Shown: positions 7,974 through 16,575 of the stretch, piece by piece
Position numbering within the stretch: position 1 is the stretch's first letter
Layout: every line of letters begins with the position of its first letter
NCBI RefSeq assembly: GCF_019923745.1
Contig: NZ_JAANOG010000006.1
Location: 66,716-130,715, forward strand
Direction of reading: 5' to 3'
DNA from: Aquirufa aurantiipilula
Lineage (GTDB): Bacteria > Bacteroidota > Bacteroidia > Cytophagales > Spirosomataceae
DNA length: 64,000 bases
Made by a program: the position numbers and the translations under genes
The notes under the pieces: generated by a model
What the model was told of the DNA's origin: nothing
The model's input: the letters and a program-made list of their open reading frames with translations, nothing else
The model's database searches: none

Positions 7974-10900
7974 TTATCGTTTAGTAAGGCTAGCATCTGA
8001 ATTCATGATGGCACTGGCTACCACTGCATTGGCTGCTACTAGGTTGCCATCCATATTTCCTTGTACTCGCTTCATTCCTGCTTGCAGCCAGCCTTTAGCT
8101 TTTCTTGCATCTTGCTGAAAACGAACCAAACTTTTTCTTTGCAAGTCGACCAGCAAAGCCAATTCCTTTTCCGATGCTTCCCGACTAGTCAGTTTTTTAA
8201 AGGTCATTTGTATGGCTTTGTTAACATCTTTCTCTGCGGCCATTTGTTCGCCCAATATCTTGGCTGCTTCCAAAAAGGTAGGATCATTCAAACCTACTAG
8301 CGCCTGTAATGGTGTATTGGTTTTTTGTCGACGGACCAAACAAGAACTTCTTGCCGGGGCATCAAATGTAGCTAATGTAGGGTTCGGAACGGATCGCTTC
8401 ACGACTACATACAAACTTCTACGATATACTGCTGAAGTGGTATCTTGTTTGTAATGGGAGCTATTGATTTCCCATAAACCATCGGGTTGATAAGGATAGA
8501 CACTTTTTCCACCAATTTTTTGTACCAATAAACCACTGGCTTGAAGGGCATTATCTCGAATCATTTCTGCACTTAATCGGACGGAGGGGCCTCTCGCTAA
8601 TAAACGATTTTCTGGGTCTTTTTCCCTTTGTTCGGTTGTAGCTTTTGAATCTTGTTGGTAGGTTTCCGACATCACCATTTGCTTCATCATTTGTTTGATA
8701 TTCCAACCAGATTCTCGGAATTGGATAGCCAATGCGTCTAATAATTCGGGGTGGGAAGGCATTTCTCCCTGGTTTCCAAAGTCTTCGGACGTTTTGACGA
8801 TACCAGTCCCAAAAAAGTTTTGCCAAAAGCGATTTACGGCCACACGAGCAGTCAAGGGATTATTTTCATGAGTTAACCATTGTGCTAAGCCGAGTCTATT
8901 CTTCGGTAAGTTGGCTGGAAATGGTAAAATCTTTTGAGGGGTATTCGGAAATACTTCTTCTCCTCTGGCATCGTATTGACCACGTTGAAGCAAAAATGAT
9001 TTTTTGGGCTGCGGCATTTCTTGCATGATCATTACCTCCTCTATTTTCTCTGAGGAATCAGCCAAAGCTGTGCGCCAATGTTTGATTTCTTTAGATAAAG
9101 CCAATTGGTTACTATCCAAATTCTGTTTGAAATACGCCCGAAAAGCTTCGCCTTGGGGGTTAGTCCATTGGTCTTGCGATTTGTAGACTAACTCTTTCCA
9201 AGAGGCTCTTTGAGCTAAAATTTGTATTTCATAAGGAATAAGTTCCCGATTATAAATGGCTACTTCATCGGCTTTGCCACCTTTAAAGCCAAGGCCTCGC
9301 CACCATCCCCCAATTTGCAAACCCAATTCATTTTTGGAGAAATAAATAATGTCTTTATACAGCTGATCAATGACCGTTTCCATGTCCGACTTTTCGCCAT
9401 CGACGAACAAATTAAATCCAGCAGCTTTCGAAGAACCATCATAAGTCAGGGTTAGGTGTATCCATTGGTCTCGTGGGATATCTGATTTCATCACCTTATT
9501 GATGGCATTCGATGGAGCGGTATGTGCCATGTTGATTTCCAGTCGATTGTTTTTTAAATAGACATGAAAACCCTTGAAATTATACAGTCGCTCCGCATTA
9601 CTTTTATGAAAAATTACGCCTTCTTTCATGTCTTTGGGAATATTTACCCACATGGCTATGGTAAATGGTTCCGACTTTCTAAACACTCCAGCAGGGCTTA
9701 AATCTGCATAAATATCCCCATCAAAAGCCAAACCTTGCCCCTGCTTTCCTTTCACAAAAACGGGTTGATCGCCCGTCTTGCCTGATTCTCGCTTGATCAC
9801 AGCGACATGCTTATCGTTCAGTCTATTTTTCAATGCCGCATCCAAATCAAAATAAGCCACCAAGCCAAGTTGAGGTATGATATCTACTGCCAATTTTTCA
9901 TGGCCTTTGCTCTTTATCCAATTTTGAAAAGGGGCATTGGATGCAGGAATTTGATTCATTTTTTCCTCCATCGTAAGAATCTTGGTTTGAATGAACTTCA
10001 ACACCTCATCTTTTTCTTTGGTAGGTAACATCAAAGTAGGCGTAGGCAAATCATCGGAATAGGAAATTTGTCCCGCTTCACGAACATTATTAAAAAAGCT
10101 GAATAGCTCGTAATAGTTTTTCTGAGAAATAGGGTCGTATTTATGATCATGGCAACGAGCACAACCTGTGGAAATTGCCATAAATGCCTCTCCAAAAGTA
10201 TTGGTTCTGTCAATCACATATTCTGCTTGAAACTCTTCCTCTACAATGCCTCCCTCCGTATTTTGGGGATGATTTCGATTAAATCCAGTGGCAATCAACA
10301 TGTCCTTGCTGGGATTGGGCATTAAATCTCCGGCCAATTGCTGATGTATGAAGGTATCATAAGGCATATTGTTATTAAAAGCCTTAATGACCCAATCGCG
10401 GTAGGGCGACATATCACGTATACGGTCCACGGTATAGCCATGAGAATCTGCAAAACGCGCTAAATCCAACCAATCAACGGCCATTTTTTCGCCAAAATGA
10501 GGAGAAGCAAGCAGTCGATCTACCTGCTTTTCATACGCATTCGGGGTATTGTCTGCAAGAAAATTATCTAGTTCAGAGATACTGGGAGCAAGACCCGTTA
10601 AATCAAAAGATAGCCGACGAAGCAGTAATGCTTTGGAGGCTTTGGCACTTATTTTTATTGACTCCTTTTCTAGTTTTGTTTGCACCCAGTAATCAATCAC
10701 ATTCATCCCCTTTTTAGATTCCGGGATAATATGTTTCACCGGTTTAACAAAAGCCCAATGTGGTTTGTAAACGGCTCCGTCTTGAATCCATTTTAGGAGA
10801 ATGGCTTTTTCCTTGGCGGATAAACTCAAGTGAGATTTTGGCTCAGGCATGACATAACTCGGGTCTTTGGAAAGAATACGATGTGCCAATTCGCTCTTTT

Positions 10901-11186
10901 GTAGATTACCCGGTGTGATAGCCACTTTACCTGGACTTTCTGGCAATTTGGCATAGGCATTCTCTGGCAAATCAAGTCGCAAGCCCGCTTTTTGTTTCGC
11001 TTTATCAGGGCCATGACAAGCAAAGCATTTGTCGGACAATATCGGTTTAATATGAATATTGAAGTCCAGAGCGGTGGGAAGTTGACGATATTCCATAGCC
11101 ACATCGGCTGGCATAGGCAAGCTTTTAGGTGGCTTAGCGGCCATCAAAAAACAAAGTGGAAATATCAAAAACCCATACCTTTTCAT
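7974..11186 (-). CDS. PVC-type c-cytochrome: PSCyt1-DUF1549-LamG-DUF1553
   Basis: 1070 residues with a signal peptide (1-17). Domain order: a planctomycete cytochrome-c-like domain at about 40-130 with heme motif C54-F-A-C57-H58; DUF1549 at about 160-370 containing a second motif CARCH; a LamG/concanavalin-like beta-sandwich at about 455-645, which often binds carbohydrate; and DUF1553 at about 750-1040. It is exported and probably carries heme in the periplasm or on the surface. It lies 3 bases after the DUF2231-cytochrome gene and 4 bases before DUF1501, so the three are translated from one message. The domain set is characteristic of Planctomycetes/Verrucomicrobia and also found in some Cytophagales. 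Substrate unknown. Confidence 0.88.
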   Translation of the reverse strand: MKRYGFLIFPLCFLMAAKPPKSLPMPADVAMEYRQLPTALDFNIHIKPILSDKCFACHGPDKAKQKAGLRLDLPENAYAKLPESPGKVAITPGNLQKSELAHRILSKDPSYVMPEPKSHLSLSAKEKAILLKWIQDGAVYKPHWAFVKPVKHIIPESKKGMNVIDYWVQTKLEKESIKISAKASKALLLRRLSFDLTGLAPSISELDNFLADNTPNAYEKQVDRLLASPHFGEKMAVDWLDLARFADSHGYTVDRIRDMSPYRDWVIKAFNNNMPYDTFIHQQLAGDLMPNPSKDMLIATGFNRNHPQNTEGGIVEEEFQAEYVIDRTNTFGEAFMAISTGCARCHDHKYDPISQKNYYELFSFFNNVREAGQISYSDDLPTPTLMLPTKEKDEVLKFIQTKILTMEEKMNQIPASNAPFQNWIKSKGHEKLAVDIIPQLGLVAYFDLDAALKNRLNDKHVAVIKRESGKTGDQPVFVKGKQGQGLAFDGDIYADLSPAGVFRKSEPFTIAMWVNIPKDMKEGVIFHKSNAERLYNFKGFHVYLKNNRLEINMAHTAPSNAINKVMKSDIPRDQWIHLTLTYDGSSKAAGFNLFVDGEKSDMETVIDQLYKDIIYFSKNELGLQIGGWWRGLGFKGGKADEVAIYNRELIPYEIQILAQRASWKELVYKSQDQWTNPQGEAFRAYFKQNLDSNQLALSKEIKHWRTALADSSEKIEEVMIMQEMPQPKKSFLLQRGQYDARGEEVFPNTPQKILPFPANLPKNRLGLAQWLTHENNPLTARVAVNRFWQNFFGTGIVKTSEDFGNQGEMPSHPELLDALAIQFRESGWNIKQMMKQMVMSETYQQDSKATTEQREKDPENRLLARGPSVRLSAEMIRDNALQASGLLVQKIGGKSVYPYQPDGLWEINSSHYKQDTTSAVYRRSLYVVVKRSVPNPTLATFDAPARSSCLVRRQKTNTPLQALVGLNDPTFLEAAKILGEQMAAEKDVNKAIQMTFKKLTSREASEKELALLVDLQRKSLVRFQQDARKAKGWLQAGMKRVQGNMDGNLVAANAVVASAIMNSDASLTKR

Positions 11187-11189
11187 ACG

Positions 11190-12551
11190 CTATTTTATTG
11201 CTTTCAAACGATTTGTATCTGGCGGACTAAATTGAAATTTGCCTTCCACAATAGATACGTCGGGGCGGGCTGTTTTCAATCGTTGTAAACCTTCTTGACT
11301 AAGCTTACTCTGCCAAATATAAAGAACTTTTAATGCCTTCATCGCAACAATGGCTTTTATCCCCTGGTCAGAAATCCCTGTACCATAGAGATTTAACTGA
11401 CTTAGATGAGGTAATTGCCCCAAATGTTCTAAATCAGCATCTTGAACATTACTTTGTTCTAGATTCAGTTGCTGAAGGTTCTTAAAATTCAAAAGATCTT
11501 CCACTTGGATGTCTTGTCTTTTAGATAATTTAATTTGTAAAACTTGTTTTTGTAAAGCACTTGTCGCTTGCCAAACTTTTGGATCCAGACGCTTAATATT
11601 GACAAAATTTAAGCTCAAACCGCCGTTCGAGGATGGATAGGGGCTAATACTAATGCCTTGTTTTTTTGCTTCTAGCAGGGCTTCATCGGATGCGGGTTTT
11701 ATAGGCAGAGGCAGAGGCATTGCATGCAATGACTTTACAGTCGCATGCAATGACTCTGCCTCTGACTCACCAAAAGGAGCACCCATTTCAATCCATCTTT
11801 TAATGATGTCAATCTGCCTTGAGTTCAGTTGTTTTTTACCTTCTGGAGGCATGTGTAAATCATCGTCTTCTGGCAAAATCAAATAACTATATAAATGACT
11901 TTTTAGCGGATTTCCTGCATGTAAGATTAGGCCTTCCTTTCCGCCTTTTTTGATAAAAGTCTTGGTATCCAAACGTAGTTTTCCTTTCTGTTTTTTACTC
12001 GAATGACATTGAAAGCAATGGCTTTTTAAAATGGGTAAAACTTCTTGCTCAAATGGATTATTTCCTTTCATGCGAACCACTTCAATTGCGGTATCCAGTT
12101 CGACTTTCTGTTGAATTGTATCTATGGTGGAAAGGCTCAATTTCTTCACAGGAGAATTTGTCTTTTTACTGGCAAATAAATAGTTAGATCCATAGGTAAG
12201 CTCACCACCTAAATGACCCGTGATAGCTATAGCAATGAGTAAAACAAGGCTAATGATTTTTTGATAAGCTTGAAAAAAATAAAGAATGATGGCACAAATG
12301 CTTGTTCCTATTCCCCACCATTGATGGGCTAAACCATCTCCTTTTTCATACTCACCTGAATTGGATAAAAGAAAGCCAGAAATAGCGGCCAATATAGCTG
12401 CGATAGTCCCCAACAAAAGTAGGATAGAAATGGAGGATTGGGTTTCAGTCTTCCGAATAGCCTGCAACCAAATCATGACACAAGCTAAAACCAATATCCC
12501 AATGGGAAAGTGTACTAAAAAGGGATGAAAATGGCCTAACAAATCAATCAT
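11190..12551 (-). CDS. DUF2231 membrane domain + c-type cytochrome + leucine-rich repeats
   Basis: 453 residues. Four transmembrane helices of the DUF2231 type occupy residues 8-117 (starts IDLLGHFHPFLVHFPIG). A PSCyt1-like cytochrome domain follows, with heme motif C179-F-Q-C182-H183 and a distal MPPEGK segment. A short linker holds an in-frame palindrome (residues about 263-282). The C terminus (about 310-450) has leucine-rich repeats of ribonuclease-inhibitor type (LQQLNLEQSNVQDADLEHL). It could pass electrons between a membrane quinone pool or partner and the secreted cytochrome encoded next. That role is inferred; the domain reading is firm. Confidence 0.85.
   Translation of the reverse strand: MIDLLGHFHPFLVHFPIGILVLACVMIWLQAIRKTETQSSISILLLLGTIAAILAAISGFLLSNSGEYEKGDGLAHQWWGIGTSICAIILYFFQAYQKIISLVLLIAIAITGHLGGELTYGSNYLFASKKTNSPVKKLSLSTIDTIQQKVELDTAIEVVRMKGNNPFEQEVLPILKSHCFQCHSSKKQKGKLRLDTKTFIKKGGKEGLILHAGNPLKSHLYSYLILPEDDDLHMPPEGKKQLNSRQIDIIKRWIEMGAPFGESEAESLHATVKSLHAMPLPLPIKPASDEALLEAKKQGISISPYPSSNGGLSLNFVNIKRLDPKVWQATSALQKQVLQIKLSKRQDIQVEDLLNFKNLQQLNLEQSNVQDADLEHLGQLPHLSQLNLYGTGISDQGIKAIVAMKALKVLYIWQSKLSQEGLQRLKTARPDVSIVEGKFQFSPPDTNRLKAIK
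11706..11764. repeat. In-frame palindrome inside the DUF2231-cytochrome gene
   Basis: Arms 11706-11727 and 11743-11764 are reverse complements over 22 bases with one mismatch (core GCATTGCATGC), separated by 15 bases. In the protein it encodes residues 263-282, SEAESLHATVKSLHAMPLPL, exactly in the linker between cytochrome and leucine-rich domains. The segment is internally repetitive at the DNA level (two copies of CATTGCATGC-like sequence) and looks inserted. Confidence 0.75.
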
Positions 12552-12560
12552 TGAGGAAAA

Positions 12561-13283
12561 TTATTTATGATCCAATAATTCCCTTCTGGACCAAGCCTCA
12601 TCCATGGCGCCTCCTGTAGATTTTTGGCCTTTATGTCGCCAAATTCCATCCTGAATTTGAAAATCAAATATCAATTTTTTGCCAATACTCGAACTGGCTT
12701 TGGTAAAAAATACAATCTCTTCTGTATAGTTATTTGCTTGAGTACTATAAAAGCCTCCGCCTGTACCAAAAAATTGTTTTGTTTGAACATTGTAAGCAAT
12801 CCATTGGAAAGCATTCCCAGTATGCATTTTCATGGTTCTCCTTGGGAAAAAAGGATTCGGTCTTCGCGACATAATATCGCCCGAAAAATTCCCCACAATA
12901 ATCCATGCACCTTTCATTTTCCCAGACTCCCCTTTGTCCATCGGGGTATAAACAAGTTGTTCTAGTTGAATTTGTCTCTTTTTCTTTTGAAAAGTAATCT
13001 TTTTCAATTGACCCACTTGTAAAGAATCCTGCGAATTCCACTCTTGTTGAATTTCCAATTCCTTCCCTTTCATTCGATACGTTCCGCCGTAAGTTGCAAT
13101 CAGCTTATGGCTATTTGTTTCAAATTGGGTAAAACTAAGCAGTTGATCTGTAACTAAAAGCCAACTAGTTACATCTCCTTGCGTATTGGACCAAGAACCT
13201 TCAATGAATTTTTGTGCTTGAATAAAACATGGATACACCAATAAGGCACATACCAAAAAGATTCGTGCTAGCTGTTTCATCAT
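12561..13283 (-). CDS. Secreted protein of unknown function
   Basis: 240 residues with a signal peptide (1-23, ending CFIQAQ). The mature part is rich in beta-strand-like alternations and aromatic residues, with two segments of similar shape (SWSNTQGDVTSWLLVT near 29 and GNFSGDIMSRR near 132), compatible with a lipocalin-like barrel. I do not recognise the family. It is the first gene of the five-gene minus-strand unit (9-base gap to the DUF2231-cytochrome gene), so it may bind the substrate or act as an accessory of that system. A second ATG lies one codon downstream of the first. Divergent from the pentapeptide-repeat gene. Confidence 0.7.
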   Translation of the reverse strand: MMKQLARIFLVCALLVYPCFIQAQKFIEGSWSNTQGDVTSWLLVTDQLLSFTQFETNSHKLIATYGGTYRMKGKELEIQQEWNSQDSLQVGQLKKITFQKKKRQIQLEQLVYTPMDKGESGKMKGAWIIVGNFSGDIMSRRPNPFFPRRTMKMHTGNAFQWIAYNVQTKQFFGTGGGFYSTQANNYTEEIVFFTKASSSIGKKLIFDFQIQDGIWRHKGQKSTGGAMDEAWSRRELLDHK

Positions 13284-13411
13284 GGGAAAATAGGTTTTAA
13301 ATCTGGCCTAATTTACAATCTTTTTCTGAATCCCCTAGCCTTAGGAAAGAGTATTGAAGGTGGAATTTCTCCTTAAATTTCTTGTAAATTAGCTGTTTAA
13401 ATCTACCCCTT

Positions 13412-13978
13412 ATGGAAAACCGATTTCAAGAAACATTTGAGAAGAAATATTACACTGTGGAGGGGTTCCCGAAAGGAGAATATGAAGCTTGTATATTTAA
13501 GCATTGTGATTTCGCTCAATTGGATTTATCGGAATATTCGTTCATCAATTGTCAGTTCCAAGATTGCAACCTTAGCCTTGTCAAGATGGGAAATACCAAA
13601 TGGCAACATGTGACCTTTGAGAATTGCCGCTTGCAAGGTTTGCATTTTGAATACGCCAACCCTTTTTTATTTGAGGTACACTTTGACCATTGCTTTTTAA
13701 ATCTATCATCATTTTATCAGCGACAAATGAAAAAGGCAAAATTTAAACATTGCTCATTGCATGAAGTCGATTTCGGAAATGCCAATTTGAGCGAGGCTAT
13801 TTTTGAAGAATGTGATTTGTTGCATGCGCAATTTGACCAAACTAATTTAGAAAAGGCCGACTTCAGAACATCGTATCATTTTGAGATAAATCCTCAAATT
13901 AATCGAATCAAAAAAGCCAAATTTTCTAAATCAAGTCTAGCAGGTTTATTGACGAGCTTTGGCATCATCATTGATTAA
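13412..13978 (+). CDS. Pentapeptide repeat protein
   Basis: 188 residues with repeated A(D/N)LXX-like and (F/C)-x-x-C pentapeptides along most of its length: FKHCDFAQLDLSEYSF, FINCQFQDCNLS, FENCRLQGLHFEYANP, FKHCSLHEVDFGNANLSEA, FEECDLLHAQFDQTNLEKADF. These form a right-handed quadrilateral beta-helix. Its length and mid-protein irregularity are similar to Qnr/MfpA-type DNA-gyrase-protecting proteins, but most pentapeptide proteins have other or unknown roles, so I do not name it. Cytoplasmic (no signal). Its 3' end overlaps the convergent DUF1569 gene by 33 bases. Confidence 0.82.
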   Translation: MENRFQETFEKKYYTVEGFPKGEYEACIFKHCDFAQLDLSEYSFINCQFQDCNLSLVKMGNTKWQHVTFENCRLQGLHFEYANPFLFEVHFDHCFLNLSSFYQRQMKKAKFKHCSLHEVDFGNANLSEAIFEECDLLHAQFDQTNLEKADFRTSYHFEINPQINRIKKAKFSKSSLAGLLTSFGIIID

Positions 13979-14449
13979 TTCCGCCATTATTTTTAAGTGA
14001 TGGTGAGTATGGATTCTCAAAAAATAATGGGTGTCCTTTAGATCCAAATCTCCAAAAATAAAATGGTGAAAATAGGTTTTAGTTGGTAGGGTCTTCATCT
14101 CTTCCAATAATTGATGCACCTTGGCCAGCGAATCCTTTACACATTGATCCGTTACATGTAAATCCGTTACATGTAACGGATCAATGTGTAAAGGATCAAC
14201 ATACTTCGGGGCTTTCACACGACCCCTTGGAATTTTTTGAGTAAAAAATATCCATGCTCTTCTCCAATTAAATACCCAGCGGTAACTATTGATATCGGAT
14301 TTTTTTAGGGCACTTATGATACTGATCATCACCAACAGACAATGTTCAATATGCCAGCCAACTGAGCCCTCAGAAATATGGGGATTAGTCACATGCATAT
14401 GAGACATGTTTTCTTCCAACTGTTGAACTTGCCTTTCTAATGATTCCAT
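13946..14449 (-). CDS. DUF1569 / DinB-superfamily protein with a palindromic insert
   Basis: 167 residues. The DinB-like four-helix layout with conserved histidines is visible: GWHIEHCLLVM near 31, then KIPRGRVKAPK, then FHHFIFGDL and HTHHHLKIM near the C terminus, where His residues normally bind a metal. Residues 85-106, DPLHIDPLHVTDLHVTDQCVKD, are encoded by a perfect 65-base hairpin and look like an insert; without it the length would be about 145, nearer what I expect of the family. The 5' end overlaps the upstream acetyltransferase by 13 bases and the 3' end overlaps the pentapeptide gene. Function unknown. Confidence 0.75.
   Translation of the reverse strand: MESLERQVQQLEENMSHMHVTNPHISEGSVGWHIEHCLLVMISIISALKKSDINSYRWVFNWRRAWIFFTQKIPRGRVKAPKYVDPLHIDPLHVTDLHVTDQCVKDSLAKVHQLLEEMKTLPTKTYFHHFIFGDLDLKDTHYFLRIHTHHHLKIMAELINDDAKARQ
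14132..14196. repeat. Perfect 29-bp-arm palindrome inside the DUF1569 gene
   Basis: Left arm 14132-14160 and right arm 14168-14196 are exact reverse complements with a 7-base loop (AATCCGT). The inner part is itself built of GTTACATGTAAC-like self-complementary units. It encodes residues 85-106 of the DUF1569 protein in frame, without a stop. Such a long perfect hairpin is not expected from coding constraint. Confidence 0.9.
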
Positions 14450-14940
14450 GGGTCTTTTTTATACACAAGTAATTGTTGATGATCTCGTACTATGCTCCTT
14501 TCAAATGTCAAACTTAGGTGTAGTAATAAGCGTATGGAGCGCACATTATCCTCTAAGGTAGTAGCGAATATAGGTGCTTTTTGATTGGCAAAATAATCCT
14601 CCAATACTAAACTAGCGGCTTCATAAGCATAGCCCTTCCCAAAATGAGACGGTAAAAAAGCAAAACCGATATCCGGTTGAGGTAAATAATCTCTTTGAAC
14701 CAGGGAAATAATTCCAAGAGGAATATCGGCAGATTGAAGAAATACCACTCGATAATGAATCCCAGGATTATCGCGCAATTTGGTACAAAAATCCTCGGCT
14801 TCGAGTAAGGTTCTTACACCTCTATCTCCTATAAACTGAATAAATCCAGGAGTATTCAATAATTCCAGTAAAAATGAGGCATCATTAAGACCTAGATCTT
14901 TAACATATAATCGTTGACTTTTTAATAGCTTGACCACCAT
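14437..14940 (-). CDS. GNAT family N-acetyltransferase (RimJ/RimL type)
   Basis: 167 residues. It has the RimJ/RimL-like N terminus (SQRLYVKDLGLNDASFLLEL), a central acceptor-site strand (DIPLGIISLVQRDYLPQPDIGFAFLP) and the acetyl-CoA loop GKGYAYEAASLVLEDYF, followed by the N-x-x-S-I-R-L-L motif (DNVRSIRLLLHLSL) typical of the family. It transfers acetyl to an amine; the target may be a ribosomal protein N terminus or a small molecule and cannot be told. It overlaps the following DUF1569 gene by 13 bases, so they are probably coupled. Confidence 0.85.
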   Translation of the reverse strand: MVVKLLKSQRLYVKDLGLNDASFLLELLNTPGFIQFIGDRGVRTLLEAEDFCTKLRDNPGIHYRVVFLQSADIPLGIISLVQRDYLPQPDIGFAFLPSHFGKGYAYEAASLVLEDYFANQKAPIFATTLEDNVRSIRLLLHLSLTFERSIVRDHQQLLVYKKDPWNH

Positions 14941-14951
14941 AGATAAAAGGA

Positions 14952-14968
14952 TGGGGCTAAAAGCCCCA
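14952..14968 (-). terminator. GC hairpin downstream of hemN
   Basis: The stem TGGGGCT/AGCCCCA (7 bp, 3-base loop) lies 70 bases past the hemN stop and before the acetyltransferase gene. In the minus direction it is followed by a short T-rich stretch. Plausible, though not strong, intrinsic terminator. Confidence 0.5.
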
Positions 14969-15036
14969 AATAATTTCTGTAAAGAAAATAAAAAATCTCG
15001 TAGGGTTGTAAGTTGATGAAGCTAAGATGTTTTTGT

Positions 15037-16401
15037 TTAAACGGCTTGACTAAACTTCAGGGTAGCATGCTCGTCGGATAATAGTTTTAAGTCAAATGCC
15101 TTACAAACATTTCGAACAAAGTTGGCTCCTGTGGTAGTCAGAGTTAAACCTTGATAATCCCATTGAATTAATCCGTCTTCTTCTAATTCTGCTAAATAGG
15201 GAAAACTATATAATTCTAAGGTTGGAATATCTTCGGATCTAAATTGGGTCTTACCATTACAAGCAACATCCAAAATATATTGTCGCATGGCTTGATCTGT
15301 ATCAGTCAAAAAATACCCTTTAAATACAGCTAATTTTCCTTGTTTGACTTCCTCATAGTAATCATGAATTGTTTTTTTATTTTGTGCAAAGCCATAAAAA
15401 ACATCACTGATACTAGAAACACCTAAACCCAAAACCATGCCAGTTTGTTGGACAGTATATCCCATAAAATTACGGTGCAATGTCCCCTGTTCTTTGATTT
15501 TATACATCAAATCATCAGGCAAAGCAAAATGGTCCATCCCAATATCTTGATATCCTTGGGCTAGAAAAAGACTTCGACCCAATTGGTACAAAGCTAATTT
15601 TTCGGGAGCTGATGGTAAATCATTTTCGTCGAATAAGCGCTGCCCTCGACTTGTCCATGGCACGTGTGCATAACTGTAAAACGCTATTCTATCAGGACGT
15701 AAAGAAATGGCATCTTGAATCGTCTTTTCGATACGATCGATGGTTTGGAGAGGAAGGCCATAAACCAAATCAATATTGACTGATTCATAACCAATTTCCC
15801 TAGCCCACTGAACCACTTGTTGGACATTTTCCTGAGGTTGAATACGGTTTATCACTTGTTGAACTTCAGGATTACTGTCTTGCATTCCAAAACTCACCCG
15901 ATTAAAACCGAGATCAAATAAGGTCTTTAAATGAGCATAAGTGGTATTATTGGGGTGGCCTTCAAAGCTAAATTCATGCTCATCAGCAACCTGAGAATCC
16001 GAAAGGATGGTTTGAATTAAGCGTTGTAAATTTTCTGGTGAAAAAAATGTAGGTGTGCCTCCACCTAAATGAAACTCCCTAATTAAAGGAGTGGAAGACA
16101 TTTGTTGGCGGTATAATTGCCATTCTTTCAACACCACCTCGATATATTCGTCTTCTACTTTGTGGTTGGTGGTAATGCGTTTATTACAACCACAAAAGGT
16201 ACACATACTTTCACAAAAAGGAAGGTGAATATAGAGGCTGATTCCTTGGGAAACATTGCATTCCTCAAATCGCAAAGAAAAAGCTGATTTCCACTGATTA
16301 GCATCTATTTGATTATCCCAATATGGCACCGTTGGATAACTTGTGTATCGCGGAATTGGGACATTGTATTTATTCAGTAAAGTGGTATCAATTGGACTCA
16401 T
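15037..16401 (-). CDS. hemN: Oxygen-independent coproporphyrinogen III oxidase
   Basis: 454 residues, the usual HemN length. The radical-SAM cluster motif is C63-E-S-M-C67-T-F-C70-G-C72, followed by the SAM-binding GGGTPTF and the HemN landmarks FGMQDSNPEVQQVI and DLVYGLPLQT. The C-terminal HemN domain is present (AQGYQDIGMDHFALPDD; NFMGYTVQQ). It converts coproporphyrinogen III to protoporphyrinogen IX in heme synthesis without oxygen; hemB is encoded 45 kb away in this window. The full HemN N-terminal segment (IPRYTSYPTVPYW) separates it from HemW-like paralogues. Monocistronic by appearance, flanked by hairpins. Confidence 0.95.
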   Translation of the reverse strand: MSPIDTTLLNKYNVPIPRYTSYPTVPYWDNQIDANQWKSAFSLRFEECNVSQGISLYIHLPFCESMCTFCGCNKRITTNHKVEDEYIEVVLKEWQLYRQQMSSTPLIREFHLGGGTPTFFSPENLQRLIQTILSDSQVADEHEFSFEGHPNNTTYAHLKTLFDLGFNRVSFGMQDSNPEVQQVINRIQPQENVQQVVQWAREIGYESVNIDLVYGLPLQTIDRIEKTIQDAISLRPDRIAFYSYAHVPWTSRGQRLFDENDLPSAPEKLALYQLGRSLFLAQGYQDIGMDHFALPDDLMYKIKEQGTLHRNFMGYTVQQTGMVLGLGVSSISDVFYGFAQNKKTIHDYYEEVKQGKLAVFKGYFLTDTDQAMRQYILDVACNGKTQFRSEDIPTLELYSFPYLAELEEDGLIQWDYQGLTLTTTGANFVRNVCKAFDLKLLSDEHATLKFSQAV

Positions 16402-16454
16402 TTTTAGCTTTTTCTGGGTGATCTGTCAGCTTCATTTAAATCTGTAAATCTGGG

Positions 16455-16487
16455 AGATTTGTCAACTTTTGAAAAGTTGACAAATCT
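16455..16487. repeat. Dispersed palindrome, family AGATTTGTCAACTTTT (copy 1)
   Basis: Perfect 16-1-16 palindrome with arm AGATTTGTCAACTTTT and central G. It lies between the stop of the DsbA-like gene and the start of hemN, both minus strand. The same sequence recurs at 36688-36720 with only the central base changed, and a variant at 49446-49477. It could act as a terminator for the DsbA-like gene. Confidence 0.88.
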
Positions 16488-16575
16488 AAGTTGACATGCC
16501 AATGTGGACAAAACTACTCAGATTGGCTGGTTTGATTCCTGAGAAAAGTACCAATTACTTGATAAAAAACTGATA

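Noticed and set aside
13412-13978. Named quinolone-resistance protein (Qnr)
   Set aside because: Pentapeptide repeats alone do not support the name; the Qnr loops were not recognised.
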